Of a DNA stretch of 64,000 nt, positions 35,199 through 44,974 are shown in pieces. Each line of letters starts with the position of its first letter. Positions within the stretch are counted from its first letter, which is position 1. Position numbers and translations under genes: made by a program. The notes beneath the pieces were generated by a model that saw nothing but the letters and a program-made list of their open reading frames with translations, had not been told where the DNA came from and did not search any database. Origin of the DNA: Streptomyces uncialis (GTDB lineage: Bacteria > Actinomycetota > Actinomycetes > Streptomycetales > Streptomycetaceae); assembly GCF_001905345.1 (NCBI RefSeq), contig NZ_LFBV01000008.1, positions 370,717 through 434,716 of the forward strand, in the 5' to 3' direction.

Positions 35199-35897
35199 TC
35201 AGTTCGCCGTCCCGGCGTACGCCGTCGACCAGCGCATCCCGTCCGCCAGCGGCTCCAGATACGCGGGGTCGGAGACCTTCACCGTGATCCCGGCGCAGGG
35301 AAGTTCCTCGAAGGGGCGGGTCTCCAGCAGTCGCCAGGTCCGCCAGTAGTCGAGGTCCGCGGGCTCGCTCCAGGTGGCCATCTCCTCCAGGCCGGGCTCC
35401 CACTCCTCGGGTTCCACGGCCGCGACATCGCTCCATACCGGCACGTTCACCAGCGGCCCGATGTCGTAGCCCGTCACGACCGACGCGGCCAGGCGGCCGA
35501 ACGCGTCGGCGTCGGTCAGGGTGCGGACGTACGCGGACACCTCGTCGCGGTCCGCGCCTCCCAGGTCGTACACCTCGGCGGCCCGGCGGCGGGGTTCGAG
35601 GACCGTCGTCCCGTCGTCCGCCAGCAGGAAGCCGTCGTCGGTGACCCGCAGCAGCCGCCCGTGCAGGCACTCGTGCAGGACGCGGAACTCCCCGTCGAGC
35701 CGTGCGTCCCCCGTGTCCGGAGCGCCCCCGCCGGCCGGTCCGCCACGGCCCCGCCGGGACCACGCGTCGACCAGCAGCGCGACGGGGAACGTCACATCGC
35801 GGGGCACCCGCACGGCGTCGGCGCCTATGAGATGGACACGGCCGTGGAAGGCCGCCCCCTCGACGCTGTCGACGGACACGGTGAAGAGATCGGTCAT
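35199..35897 (-). CDS. hypothetical protein
   Basis: A 232-residue soluble acidic protein. No known family recognised; the interior contains a short Gly/Arg-rich break (GRGGPAGGGAPD). The ATG at 35897 is taken in preference to one nine codons earlier, which lacks family support. It converges on the DUF4253 gene across about 200 bp, in which I see no gene. Confidence 0.65.
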   Translation of the reverse strand: MTDLFTVSVDSVEGAAFHGRVHLIGADAVRVPRDVTFPVALLVDAWSRRGRGGPAGGGAPDTGDARLDGEFRVLHECLHGRLLRVTDDGFLLADDGTTVLEPRRRAAEVYDLGGADRDEVSAYVRTLTDADAFGRLAASVVTGYDIGPLVNVPVWSDVAAVEPEEWEPGLEEMATWSEPADLDYWRTWRLLETRPFEELPCAGITVKVSDPAYLEPLADGMRWSTAYAGTAN

Positions 35898-36049
35898 CAG
35901 AAGAGCCCATTTCGCCCAGGACACGGGTGATCACCACCGACCACCACAGGCCCAGACAGTAACCGTCCGGACGGACCGTCAAATCACGGGTGTGCGCTCA
36001 CAGTTCGGCGCATCCCGTCCCAGGGGCCCGCATCCCCCGCCCCCACCCG

Positions 36050-36937
36050 TCACACGAACGGCAGCTCGTCCCGTCCCAGCATCTCCTCGGCGTCGTCGTG
36101 AAGTCCGGTCAGGGCCACCGGGATCGACTTCTGGTCGCCCGGGTCCGCCGGGTCGAACCACACCGCCGCCGGGTCCCCCACCCGGGGCAGCGCCGCCTTG
36201 TCGAAGCAGCCGCGGCGGGTCACCCACCGCCGTACGCCTTGGTGGTCGGTGAACCGGACGTCGAACTCCAGCCGGGGCCGGCCGTCGATCTCCACTCCCG
36301 TCGCGGACACCGCGGTGACCTCGCCGGGGACCCGGCGGCCGGTACGGAGGAGGTCCCGGGTCCGCGCGTCCCGGCGCCGTCGGACCCGGTCCCTGACCAC
36401 GGCCGCCACCACACCCCGTACCGCCATCAGCAGCAACAGCCCGGGGACCCACCACTGCGAGGTCCACGCGGCCCACGGCCCGATCCCCCACTCGGCGCCC
36501 GCCCGGCCCGCCGCGTCCACGAAGGCGCCCGTCCGGGGCGGCCGGGTCCACAGGTCGCGGGCGCCGAGCAGCAGCCCCAGCCCCGCCCCGGTGCACGCGA
36601 GGGCGCGGAGCAGCGCGGGGCCGACGTACGGGCCCAGCCGGGTGGTGCAGCGCGCACCGACCGCCAGCCCCAGGAACAGGGCGGCGGTCGTGCCCGTGAA
36701 CAGCGCCCACAGGTACCCGGGGGTGTCGTTCACCGGGAACAGGTCCTCGGTGAGGTAGCCGGACGCCAGCGGGAAGGCGGCGGCGTCGGCGGCCCCGTAC
36801 GCCGCGAGCCCCCAGAGCCCGCCGTACGCGAGAAGGAGGCACCAGAAGAACACCCCGAGCGGCGCGCCCCGCCGGTTCCGTTCGGCGGCCCGCCGCTTCC
36901 GCGCGCGCCGCGCCTCACCCGGATCGACCGTACTCAC
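36050..36937 (-). CDS. DUF3592-type membrane protein
   Basis: A 295-residue membrane protein. A basic N-terminus is followed by four TM helices (about 30-52, 78-100, 112-132, 165-187) and a C-terminal soluble domain. That domain has RVPGEVTAVSATGVEIDGRPRLEFDVRF read in parts and VGDPAAVWFDPADPGD, the DUF3592-like pattern. GTG start; the weak GGGGG upstream makes the start somewhat uncertain. It follows the DUF805 gene on the same strand. Confidence 0.8.
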   Translation of the reverse strand: MSTVDPGEARRARKRRAAERNRRGAPLGVFFWCLLLAYGGLWGLAAYGAADAAAFPLASGYLTEDLFPVNDTPGYLWALFTGTTAALFLGLAVGARCTTRLGPYVGPALLRALACTGAGLGLLLGARDLWTRPPRTGAFVDAAGRAGAEWGIGPWAAWTSQWWVPGLLLLMAVRGVVAAVVRDRVRRRRDARTRDLLRTGRRVPGEVTAVSATGVEIDGRPRLEFDVRFTDHQGVRRWVTRRGCFDKAALPRVGDPAAVWFDPADPGDQKSIPVALTGLHDDAEEMLGRDELPFV

Positions 36938-36999
36938 CAGCTCAACCCCCGCACAGCAGACGTACGCCCAGGGGAACGAGCCCCCGGCGCCGGGACGTG

Positions 37000-37389
37000 T
37001 CACACGGCCGGGACGGTCCCGGGCGCGGGCTCGACACCGCCCCGGGGATCGGGACCGAACCGGTTCCCACCGGCCTGCCCCTCCGCCCCGAGCAGCGCCA
37101 GCACCGCGCACCAGCCGGCGACCGGCACCAGCCACAGCAGGGCGAACCACCCGCCGCGCCCGGTGTCGTGCAGCCGCCGGACCACCGCCGCGAGGACGGG
37201 CGGCAGGGTCACCAGCGTGTACGCGGCCGTCAGCCAGGGCGCCCGCGCGCCGAACAGCGTCACGTCCAGGGCGTAGAGACAGAGGGTGGCAAGGGCGTGC
37301 ACCACGGCGAAGTACCAGAGCTCACGGCAGCGGGCCCGGCCGCCGAACACGGCGTACCGTCCGAGCACGGTCGCGTACCACCGGAACAT
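37000..37389 (-). CDS. DUF805 membrane protein
   Basis: A 129-residue inner-membrane protein with the DUF805 hallmarks: GRARCRELWYF, three to four hydrophobic helices, the RRLHDTGRGGW signature, and the NRFGPDP ending. Function unknown. Probably co-transcribed with the DUF3592 gene 62 bp downstream. Confidence 0.92.
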   Translation of the reverse strand: MFRWYATVLGRYAVFGGRARCRELWYFAVVHALATLCLYALDVTLFGARAPWLTAAYTLVTLPPVLAAVVRRLHDTGRGGWFALLWLVPVAGWCAVLALLGAEGQAGGNRFGPDPRGGVEPAPGTVPAV

Positions 37390-37534
37390 GCCAACCCCCT
37401 GCCCCCTATGACCGGTACGACCCGATCATTGAGTCAGGTCGGGGGCGGGAAGGTAAGCGGGCTTGATGAACACTGATCAAACCGTTACCCGGAGTCGCCT
37501 CCGTCCCCTCCCGCCCCCGCTCCGGCCGGATTCC

Positions 37535-38863
37535 TCAGGTCGCGGACAGCGCCTCCGTCGGCGACAGCCTGGACGCGCGGATCGCCGGGTACAGACCCGC
37601 GAGACCGCCGATGACCAGCGTCGCCGCGACCCCGCCGGCCACCGCCCACAGCGGGACGACCGTCGGCCAGCCCTGGTACACCGCGTACCCGCCGGTGACC
37701 CCCGTACCGAGGACCGCGCCGCCCAGCCCGCCGAGCGCGGACAACAGCAGCGACTCGGCGAGGAACTGCGTCCGGATCTGCCCCCGGGTCGCGCCCAGCG
37801 AACGCCGCAGACCGATCTCGGCCCGCCGTTCCAGTACGGAGATCACCATGGTGTTGGCGACCCCGACCCCGCCGACGAGCAGCGCCACCGCGCCGAGCCC
37901 GAGCAGCAGCCCGGTGAACGCCTCCCCGGCCGCCTGCTGCGCGGCCAGCGCGTCGGACGGACGGGACACATTGACCTCGTCGGGCTGCTGGGGGTTGGCG
38001 GTCGCGCCCAGCACGGACTGCACCTGCGGGACCGCCGACTCGGCGGAGCGCGTGTAGATGGTGGTCGCGTGCCCGTCGAACCCGAGGTACGTGGCGGCCG
38101 ACCGCCAGCCGATCAGCGCGGCGGCGTCCAGTTCGGGCGCGAGCGCGGCCTCCTCCAGGATGCCGACGACGGTGAACCACCGCTGTCCGACGAGGACCCG
38201 GGTGTCGGGGTCGACCTTCCCGATGCCGAGCCGGGCCGCCGCGTCCGAACCGAGGACGACCGCCGGATAGCGGGCGGTCGCCGCGTTCAGCCAGCTCCCG
38301 GCGCGCAGTTCGGCGCCGACCGTCGTCCGCAGGTCGTCGCGTACCGCGTACGCCGAGAGGCCGCCCGTCTCCGCGGCCGGGATCTTGTCGTTGCGGTAGA
38401 CCTTGGTGTCCGGGACCTTGCCGATGGCAGAGACCGCGTCGACGGGACCGATCCGCGACACCATGTCCTCCGCCGTGAGCGGCAGCGTCGCCTGGCCGCC
38501 CATCATGGTGCTGCCGGGGGTGACGGTCAGCAGATTGGTGCCGAGCGCGTCGAGGGTGCGGTCGAGGTCGGCGCGCGACGAGGACGAGATCCCGACCACG
38601 GCGACCATCGCCGCGATCCCGATCGCGATACCCAGCGCGGACAGGAACGCCCGCAGCGGACGCGTCCGCAGTCCCACCGCGCCGACCTTCACCACATCGC
38701 GCGGTGACAGCCGGGCGGGCCGCAGCCTCGGCCGGTCCCCGGCCGGGGACCCGTGACGCGACCTGCCCCGCGAGGCCCCGCGCGACCCGGGCCGCCCGAG
38801 GACGGAGGTACCACCGGACCCGCTGGACGTGCCGGACCCACCGGCCGCACTGGACGTGGTCAT
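37535..38863 (-). CDS. MacB/FtsX-type ABC transporter permease
   Basis: A 442-residue permease: a disordered Ser/Gly-rich N-terminus (about 60 residues), a first TM helix (about 85-105), a large extracytoplasmic MacB_PCD domain, then three C-terminal TM helices forming the FtsX domain. It is the last gene of a coupled operon (lipoprotein, membrane-fusion protein, ATPase, permease); its start overlaps the ATPase stop by ATGA. MacB systems couple ATP hydrolysis to export or signalling across the envelope without passing substrate through the membrane. Confidence 0.92.
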   Translation of the reverse strand: MTTSSAAGGSGTSSGSGGTSVLGRPGSRGASRGRSRHGSPAGDRPRLRPARLSPRDVVKVGAVGLRTRPLRAFLSALGIAIGIAAMVAVVGISSSSRADLDRTLDALGTNLLTVTPGSTMMGGQATLPLTAEDMVSRIGPVDAVSAIGKVPDTKVYRNDKIPAAETGGLSAYAVRDDLRTTVGAELRAGSWLNAATARYPAVVLGSDAAARLGIGKVDPDTRVLVGQRWFTVVGILEEAALAPELDAAALIGWRSAATYLGFDGHATTIYTRSAESAVPQVQSVLGATANPQQPDEVNVSRPSDALAAQQAAGEAFTGLLLGLGAVALLVGGVGVANTMVISVLERRAEIGLRRSLGATRGQIRTQFLAESLLLSALGGLGGAVLGTGVTGGYAVYQGWPTVVPLWAVAGGVAATLVIGGLAGLYPAIRASRLSPTEALSAT

Positions 38864-39621
38864 CGTGTCCCCTCCCCCGCGCCGGACACGGACTCCCCGG
38901 ACGAGTACGCCCCGGACGAGAACTCCGTCTCGCCGGACAACGCGGTCGCACCGCCCGTGCGGGTGTCGTCCGCGACCACCCGTCCGTCCCGCATCCGCAC
39001 CTGCCGGGGCAGCGACTCCGCGATCTCCCGTTCGTGCGTGATGACGACGACGGTCGTCCCGGACGCGTTCAGCTCCCGCAGCAGGGCCATCACCCCGGCC
39101 CCCGAGTGCGAGTCCAGCGCACCCGTCGGCTCGTCCGCGAGCAGCAGCGCGGGTTCCCCCGCGACGGCCCGCGCGATGGCGACCCGCTGCCGTTCCCCGC
39201 CGGACAGTTCGTGCGGCTCATGGTCCAGCCGGTGTCCGAGGCCGACCCGCTCCAGCACGGCCGCCGCGCGCCGCCGCCGTTCCCCGCTCCGCAGCCCGGT
39301 GTACAGCAGTCCGTCGGCGACATTGTCGAGGGCGGTGGTACCGGCCGCGAGGTGGAAGTGCTGGAACACGAACCCGATCCGGGTGGCCCGCAGCGCCGAC
39401 AGTTCGGCGTCGGACAGTTCCCCGACCGGGTACCCGTCGAGGCGGACCCGGCCGGCGGTGGGCCGGTCGAGGGTGCCGAGCACATTGAGCATGGTGGACT
39501 TGCCGGAGCCCGACGGGCCGACGATGGCGACGAGTTCACCGGCGGCGATGTGCAGCGACACCCCGTCCAGGGCGGTCACCCCGCCCGCGTACGTCCGGGT
39601 CACCCCGTCCAGGGAGATCAC
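38860..39621 (-). CDS. MacB-type ABC transporter ATPase
   Basis: A 253-residue LolD/MacB-group ATPase: Walker A GPSGSGKST (about 35-43), signature LSGGERQRVAIARA, Walker B LLLADEPTGALD, H-loop VITHE. The residues after about 230 are a Ser/Gly-rich extension not typical of the group. Overlaps both neighbours by ATGA (permease start and fusion-protein stop). Confidence 0.94.
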   Translation of the reverse strand: MISLDGVTRTYAGGVTALDGVSLHIAAGELVAIVGPSGSGKSTMLNVLGTLDRPTAGRVRLDGYPVGELSDAELSALRATRIGFVFQHFHLAAGTTALDNVADGLLYTGLRSGERRRRAAAVLERVGLGHRLDHEPHELSGGERQRVAIARAVAGEPALLLADEPTGALDSHSGAGVMALLRELNASGTTVVVITHEREIAESLPRQVRMRDGRVVADDTRTGGATALSGETEFSSGAYSSGESVSGAGEGTR

Positions 39622-40877
39622 TCCGGTACCCCCACCTTCGTGCCCTCGGTGATCCCGTCGCCGGTGATCTCGACCCGGCCGTCCGCGAACAGTCCGGGCT
39701 CCACCGGTGCGTAGCGCGTCGCGGTCCCCTCGACCACCTCCACGCCGAAGCCGCCCTCGGACAGCGCGAGCAGCGCCGACACGGGCACGGTCAGCACGTC
39801 CTCACGGGTGCCGGCGGTGAACTCCACGTCCACCGCGGCCAGCGCGTACGAGTCGGCGGCCTTGCGGCCCTTGGCGTCGGTGAGCCCGATGACGACCTCG
39901 ACGGTCGTCTCGGCCTCGTCGTCCTCCCCGTTGCCGCCGGGTGTGATGACGGTGGTGACGTCCTCGACGACCCCCTTGGCGACGGTGTCGTCGGGCAGGA
40001 CGACCTCGACCTTGGTGCCCTCCTTCGCCATGTCCTGGTCGGCGGGTTCGAGTTCCACGGTCACCGCCTTGCCGGTGCCGGTGTACGCGAGGACCTTGCC
40101 GCCGGGCGCGAGTGCCGCGCCCTGTTCCGCCTCGACGCTGTCCACCCGGACCTCGCCGGGCACGAAGACGACCCGTCCGAGGTCGACCGTGCCGGTCTCC
40201 TTGACGCCCAGGTCCTCCTGCCACTCCTTCACCGCGTCGGCGGTCAGGTCCGTGAACTCCTCGTCCACGGTGAAGCCGCTGTACCCGAGGGCGGCGAGAT
40301 TGCGCTCCAACTGGCGTACGTCATCGCCCTCCAGGCCGGACTTCAGCGCCCGGTACGCGGGCGTCGGCCCGTACATCAGCGTGACGGGCACGTCGTCCAC
40401 CTCGTACAGCGCCTTGCCGCGTCCGACGGTGTCCCCCGCCTCCGCGACCCCGGTGAGGGTGCCGCCGATCCGGGAGATGGCGGTCCGTGAGGTGCCGAAC
40501 CCGAGGGAACCGTCCGTGCTCTTGGAGTCCTTGAGGTCACGGCGGTCCACCTCGGCGGTCTTCGGGGGCAGCGCGGGGGCGCTGGCGGTGTCGTCCTGCG
40601 CTCGGCCGAGCCCCAGCGCCGCGGCGGCGGCGGCCCCGCCCGCGATCAGTACGACCAGCGCGAGGGCCAGCCTCCCCCGGCGGGACCTGCGGGCCCGCTT
40701 GGCGCCCCGGGGCCCGGCCGGACCCCCGCCCGCGCCGAGCACCGCCCCGAGACCCCCGTCGGCCGTGGCGGGAGCGACACCGGCCCCACCGGTACCGGTA
40801 CGGGTATCAGTACCCGTACCCGTACCGGCCCCCGGACCCCCGTCCGTGTCCGTGTCCGTGTCCGTGTCCGCGGCCAT
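39618..40877 (-). CDS. membrane-fusion (HlyD/RND-type) protein with peptidoglycan-binding domain
   Basis: A 419-residue periplasmic adaptor-like protein. A repetitive Thr/Asp/Gly N-terminus and a basic stretch precede a TM helix (about 68-92). A barrel-like domain (GGTLTGVAEAGDTVGRGKALYEVDD read in parts) follows, then a PG_binding_1 domain around GLEGDDVRQLERNLAALGY, then beta-barrel segments. Its ATG overlaps the lipoprotein stop (TGATG). It should link the permease to the cell wall in this monoderm. Confidence 0.88.
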   Translation of the reverse strand: MAADTDTDTDTDGGPGAGTGTGTDTRTGTGGAGVAPATADGGLGAVLGAGGGPAGPRGAKRARRSRRGRLALALVVLIAGGAAAAAALGLGRAQDDTASAPALPPKTAEVDRRDLKDSKSTDGSLGFGTSRTAISRIGGTLTGVAEAGDTVGRGKALYEVDDVPVTLMYGPTPAYRALKSGLEGDDVRQLERNLAALGYSGFTVDEEFTDLTADAVKEWQEDLGVKETGTVDLGRVVFVPGEVRVDSVEAEQGAALAPGGKVLAYTGTGKAVTVELEPADQDMAKEGTKVEVVLPDDTVAKGVVEDVTTVITPGGNGEDDEAETTVEVVIGLTDAKGRKAADSYALAAVDVEFTAGTREDVLTVPVSALLALSEGGFGVEVVEGTATRYAPVEPGLFADGRVEITGDGITEGTKVGVPE

Positions 40878-41416
40878 CAGCGCTTCCCCCCGCCCAGCAG
40901 TCCGCCGCCGCCCTTGCCCATCTTGGGCTTGCACTTCTTGTCGGCGGCCGGGACGTCCGGGTCCTCCGCGACCTTGGCGTCCAGCCGCATCCCGCCGCCC
41001 TGCGGGTCCGGGAACTCCTCGACACCGTTCTCCCGCATGCACTTGGCGTACTCGCGCATGTTGTCCATCGCCTTGGGATCGGCGCCCTTGTCCAGCCCCT
41101 GCGGCGCGAACTTGCGGCACGCCGCCATCGCGTCGTCGACCTTCTTCTTGCTCATCTTCTTGCCGCGCCCCTGGATCTGGACGCCGCCGCCCTCCTCCGG
41201 GTCGGCCACGTCCATCCCCTGATCACGCATGCACTGGGCCATCTTCAGCGCGCGCTTCTCGGGGCTCAGGCTCTCCTTGGCGGCGGCCGTCTTCCCCTTG
41301 CCGTCGCCGGCGGCGGAGGCCACCTTGTCGTCGGTGCCGCCGGCCCCGCACCCGGTGAGCAGCAGCGCCACCAGTACCGGCACCGCCGCCAGCGTGCCCC
41401 GTGTCCGTGATCGCAT
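40877..41416 (-). CDS. small lipoprotein with duplicated C-M-R-x-x-G motif
   Basis: A 179-residue lipoprotein with lipobox LLTGC (Cys at about 23). The mature part has two related modules: QCMRDQGMDVADPEEGGG and KCMRENGVEEFPDPQGGG (each C-M-R-[DE]-x-G then D-P-x-x-G-G-G). Such proteins accompany MacB-like operons in actinobacteria; their role is unknown. It heads the operon and diverges from the two-component system across 300 bp. Confidence 0.88.
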   Translation of the reverse strand: MRSRTRGTLAAVPVLVALLLTGCGAGGTDDKVASAAGDGKGKTAAAKESLSPEKRALKMAQCMRDQGMDVADPEEGGGVQIQGRGKKMSKKKVDDAMAACRKFAPQGLDKGADPKAMDNMREYAKCMRENGVEEFPDPQGGGMRLDAKVAEDPDVPAADKKCKPKMGKGGGGLLGGGKR

Positions 41417-41716
41417 CGTGGTTCGTCTCCTTCGGTCCGCGTCGCCGCGGCTGTCCGCGCCGTCCGCCCGGCCGGTCGAGAACCGGCCCGATGGCTCCGA
41501 GAGAACGCCACCCGCTGTTTCCCGGGCGTTTCCCCGTCCGGCGGCCCGACCGGACGGCAAGGCCGAGGCCGCCAACTCCCCCCGGAGGCACAGCGATCAC
41601 TAACGGGGAGGAAACACGGCCCCGGGGACCATGGACCTCTCAGCACCGCGCACCCGGCCGCCGACCACGCCCGGGACACGGCGCACGGCGCGGGACCAGC
41701 GGCAGGGACGGGGCTC
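41417..41716. promoter_or_regulatory. divergent promoter region of transporter operon and two-component system
   Basis: 300 bp without a credible gene between the lipoprotein and response-regulator starts. It presumably holds the response-regulator binding sites controlling both operons; I could not see a convincing direct-repeat box. Confidence 0.4.
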
Positions 41717-42373
41717 ATGCGGGTACTGATCGTGGAGGACGAACCGCTGCTCGCGGACGCCATCGCGGAATGGCTCCGCGAGGAGACCCACGCGGTGGAC
41801 ATCGCGCACGACGGCGCGGCGGCCCTGGAACGCCTGACGGTCCACGCCTACGACGTCGTGGTCCTCGACCGGGACATCCCGGCCGTCCACGGCGACGACG
41901 TGTGCCGGGAACTCGTCGGCGCGGACACCGCGCCACGGGTGCTGATGCTGACCGCGGCGGCCGGGATCGCCGACCGGGTGGCCGGGCTGTCCCTCGGCGC
42001 GGACGACTATCTGACGAAGCCGTTCGCGTTCGCGGAACTCGCGGCCCGCGTCCACTCGCTCGGCCGCCGCTCCCGCCCCGCCGCGCCCCCGGTGCTGCGC
42101 CGCGCGGGCCTCACCCTGGACCCGGGGCGCCGCGAGGTCTACCGCGACGGCCGGTACGTCCCGCTGGCCCGCAAGGAGTTCGCCGTACTGGCCGAACTGC
42201 TGCGCGCCGACGGGGCACCGGTCTCCGCCGAGGTGCTGCTGGAGAAGGTGTGGGACGAGAACGCCGACCCGTTCTCCGGGGTGGTCCGGCTGACGATCCT
42301 CAAACTCCGCCGCAAGCTGGCCGCCCCGCCCCTGGTCGAGACGGTGACCGGAGTGGGGTACCGCATCCCGTGA
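41717..42373 (+). CDS. OmpR-family response regulator
   Basis: A 218-residue response regulator: receiver domain with acidic E7-D8-E9, phosphoacceptor D51 (VVVLDRDIP), and the conserved Lys in LTKPFAF near 100. A winged-helix effector domain follows, ending TVTGVGYRIP. Coupled to the kinase gene (GTGA overlap). Likely controls the divergent MacB-type operon. Confidence 0.95.
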   Translation: MRVLIVEDEPLLADAIAEWLREETHAVDIAHDGAAALERLTVHAYDVVVLDRDIPAVHGDDVCRELVGADTAPRVLMLTAAAGIADRVAGLSLGADDYLTKPFAFAELAARVHSLGRRSRPAAPPVLRRAGLTLDPGRREVYRDGRYVPLARKEFAVLAELLRADGAPVSAEVLLEKVWDENADPFSGVVRLTILKLRRKLAAPPLVETVTGVGYRIP

Positions 42374-43800
42374 ACCGCCACCCCGACGAGGCCCCGAAGC
42401 CCGGCGACCGGCCCACGAAAGCCCCCGAGCACACACCGAGGTCCCGCGGCCACCGCGGCCCGGGACCCCGAACCGCGCTCCGCCGCCGGCGCCGCCCCAC
42501 GGCCCCGCGCCGCCTCAGCCTGCGCGGCCGGCTCACCCTGCTGTACGGGGTCCTGTTCCTGATCGCGGGGCTGCTGCTGCTCGGGCTCACCCAGGTCCTG
42601 TTCGACCAGCAGACCGAGGGCTCCGGGCCGAAGATACTGACCGGCGGAGCCGCGTCCGAGCGGTCCGCCGCCGCCTCCGCCTCCGCCGTACCGCTGCCCA
42701 CCCCGCCGCCCCTGGACCGCAACACCCGGGTCTATCTGCGCGGCGGCACCGTCCTGAAGGGCGAGGAGGCCGGCGAATGGCTCACGAAGGAGCAGGACCG
42801 GCTGAGGTCCGCGGCGACGACCGCCCTGCTGACCCAGAGCGGTATCGCCCTGCTCGTCGTGGGCGGGGTGGCGGCCGGGTTCGGCTGGCTGATCGCGGGC
42901 CGCGTCCTCGCCCCGCTGCACCGGGTCACCGACACGGCCCGGCGGATCGCCAACGCGCCCGCCGCCGACCGCGGACTGCACGAACGCATCGCGCTGAGCG
43001 GCCCGCACGACGAGGTGAAGGACCTGGCCGACACCTTCGACACCATGATCGAGCGGCTGGACCGCTCCTTCGACGGACAGCGCCGCTTCGTCGCCAACGC
43101 CTCCCACGAACTGCGCACCCCGCTGACCCTGGGCCGCGCCCTGGTCGAGGTGGCGATGCACCGGCGCACCGCCTCGGAGGACGTCCGGCGGCTCGGGGAG
43201 AACCTGCTGGAGATCAACGACCGTCATGAACGGCTCATCGGCGGACTGCTGATGCTGGCGTCCTCGGAGAACGCCCTCACCGAGCGCGCCCCGGTCGACC
43301 TCGCCGACGTGGTCGAGCACGTCGTGGCGCAGACCGGCGCGGAGGCACGGGCGGCGGGCGTCGGCATCCGGTCCACCGCCGACGAGGCCCTGACGACGGG
43401 GGACGCGCTGCTGCTGGAGCGGCTGGTGCACAACCTGGTGGAGAACGCGGTACGCCACAACACCGGGCCCGGGGGCCGGATCGAGATCGTCAGCGGTCCC
43501 GTACCGGAGGAGGACGGGACGGCGGGGAGCCGGGTGGGTGTGACGGTCGCCAACACCGGCCCGGTCATCCCCGCGTACGAGATCCCCTCGCTGTTCGAGC
43601 CGTTCCGCCGCCGGGGCACGGACCGGCTCGTCACCGCGAAGGGCGCCGGGCTCGGACTGTCCATCGTCCGCTCGATCGCCCGCGCCCACGACGGCGAGGT
43701 CACGGCCCACCCCCGGGAGGAGGGGGGCCTCAGCATCTCGGTGACCCTTCCGGCGGCGGACCCCCTGGGAACCCTCACTGACCTTTCGGTGCGTATCTGA
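42370..43800 (+). CDS. sensor histidine kinase
   Basis: A 476-residue kinase. A basic disordered N-terminus (~50 residues) precedes TM1 (about 55-76), an extracytoplasmic loop of ~80 residues, TM2 (about 158-180) and a HAMP domain. The H-box ASHELRTPLT has H246, and the HATPase has an N-box NLVENAVRHN and G-box GAGLGLSIV. The GTG start overlaps the regulator stop. The loop is short and Pro/Ala-rich, with no recognised ligand domain. Confidence 0.94.
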   Translation: MNRHPDEAPKPGDRPTKAPEHTPRSRGHRGPGPRTALRRRRRPTAPRRLSLRGRLTLLYGVLFLIAGLLLLGLTQVLFDQQTEGSGPKILTGGAASERSAAASASAVPLPTPPPLDRNTRVYLRGGTVLKGEEAGEWLTKEQDRLRSAATTALLTQSGIALLVVGGVAAGFGWLIAGRVLAPLHRVTDTARRIANAPAADRGLHERIALSGPHDEVKDLADTFDTMIERLDRSFDGQRRFVANASHELRTPLTLGRALVEVAMHRRTASEDVRRLGENLLEINDRHERLIGGLLMLASSENALTERAPVDLADVVEHVVAQTGAEARAAGVGIRSTADEALTTGDALLLERLVHNLVENAVRHNTGPGGRIEIVSGPVPEEDGTAGSRVGVTVANTGPVIPAYEIPSLFEPFRRRGTDRLVTAKGAGLGLSIVRSIARAHDGEVTAHPREEGGLSISVTLPAADPLGTLTDLSVRI

Positions 43801-43888
43801 GGAATTGGTCGGTACTTGTCGGCGGCGGCCGGGCGAACAAGGATGAACACATTCCCGGAACACCCCACCGCCCCGAAAAGGAATTCCC

Positions 43889-44794
43889 ATGCCCGCACCC
43901 GAAACCACCGCGACGACTTCCCCCGACCCCGCTCCCGCGCATGTTTCGGTGATCGGTCTGGGAATGATGGGATCGGCCCTGGCGGCGGCGCTCCTCAAGG
44001 CCGGACACCAGGTGACGGTATGGAACCGGAACCCGGCGAAGACCGGAATCCTCACCGCCCAGGGAGCTTTTCCCGCACAATCCCCGGCCGCCGCGATCGA
44101 GGCGGGTGAACTCACGATCCTGTGCCTCACCACCTACGACGACGTCACCGGACTGCTCACCCCGATCGCCGCCTCACTGAAGGGCCGCGTCCTCGCGAAC
44201 CTCACGAACGGCACCCCCGCCCAGGCCCGCGAACTGGCCGCCTGGACGGCGGAGCAGGGCGCCGCTTACCTCGACGGCGGCATCATGGCCGTCCCCCAGA
44301 TGATCGCCACCCCCGCCGGTTACATCCTCTACAGCGGCGACGAGCGCGCGTACGAGGCACACCGCCCGACCCTGGCCGCGCTCGGCGGCACCCGCTGGAC
44401 CGGCACGGACCCCGGCTACGCGGCCCTGTACGACCTGGCCCTGCTCACGGGCATGTACGGCATGGTCATGGGCGTCACCCAGGCGTACGCGATGATCCGC
44501 TCGGAGAACATCCCGGCCACGGATTTCGCGCCCCTGCTGGCGGACTGGGTGACCGCGATGACCCAGGGCGCGGTCCCCGGTATCGCGGCGGCCCTGGACT
44601 CCGGCGACCATCTCACCGATGTCTCCAGCCTCGCCGTCAACCAGGCCGCGATCGGCGGCTTCCTGGACGCCTTCGCCGCCCAGGGCGTCAGCCCCGCCTT
44701 CTTCGAGCCGCTGCGCGATCTCCTCGACCGCTCGGTGGCGGAAGGCCACTCCGCCGACGGCTTTTCCCGCCTGGTGGAACTCCTGGGAAAGTAA
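43889..44794 (+). CDS. imine-reductase-like / beta-hydroxyacid dehydrogenase family protein
   Basis: A 301-residue NADPH-dependent enzyme. It has the Rossmann motif GLGMMGSA (23-30) and the phosphate-binding WNRNPAK segment (44-50), with a C-terminal helical domain whose segments GIMAVPQM and DLALLTGMYG are typical of imine reductases rather than 6-phosphogluconate-type enzymes. IREDs reduce cyclic imines; the physiological substrate is unknown. Apparently monocistronic. Confidence 0.85.
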   Translation: MPAPETTATTSPDPAPAHVSVIGLGMMGSALAAALLKAGHQVTVWNRNPAKTGILTAQGAFPAQSPAAAIEAGELTILCLTTYDDVTGLLTPIAASLKGRVLANLTNGTPAQARELAAWTAEQGAAYLDGGIMAVPQMIATPAGYILYSGDERAYEAHRPTLAALGGTRWTGTDPGYAALYDLALLTGMYGMVMGVTQAYAMIRSENIPATDFAPLLADWVTAMTQGAVPGIAAALDSGDHLTDVSSLAVNQAAIGGFLDAFAAQGVSPAFFEPLRDLLDRSVAEGHSADGFSRLVELLGK

Positions 44795-44974
44795 ACAGAA
44801 CCCGAGCGGCAAGACGCGAATACGCCACCGGCCCTATCCGCGCACCGCATGCCTCCTGAATTCATCCTGAGGCGTCATTGCGTCAACCGCCCCTCACCTA
44901 TGGCAATCGATAATCACGGAGGGTCCAATGGTCGTACCGCAAGGCATTCCACGACCCGAAAGGCTGAACCCTCC

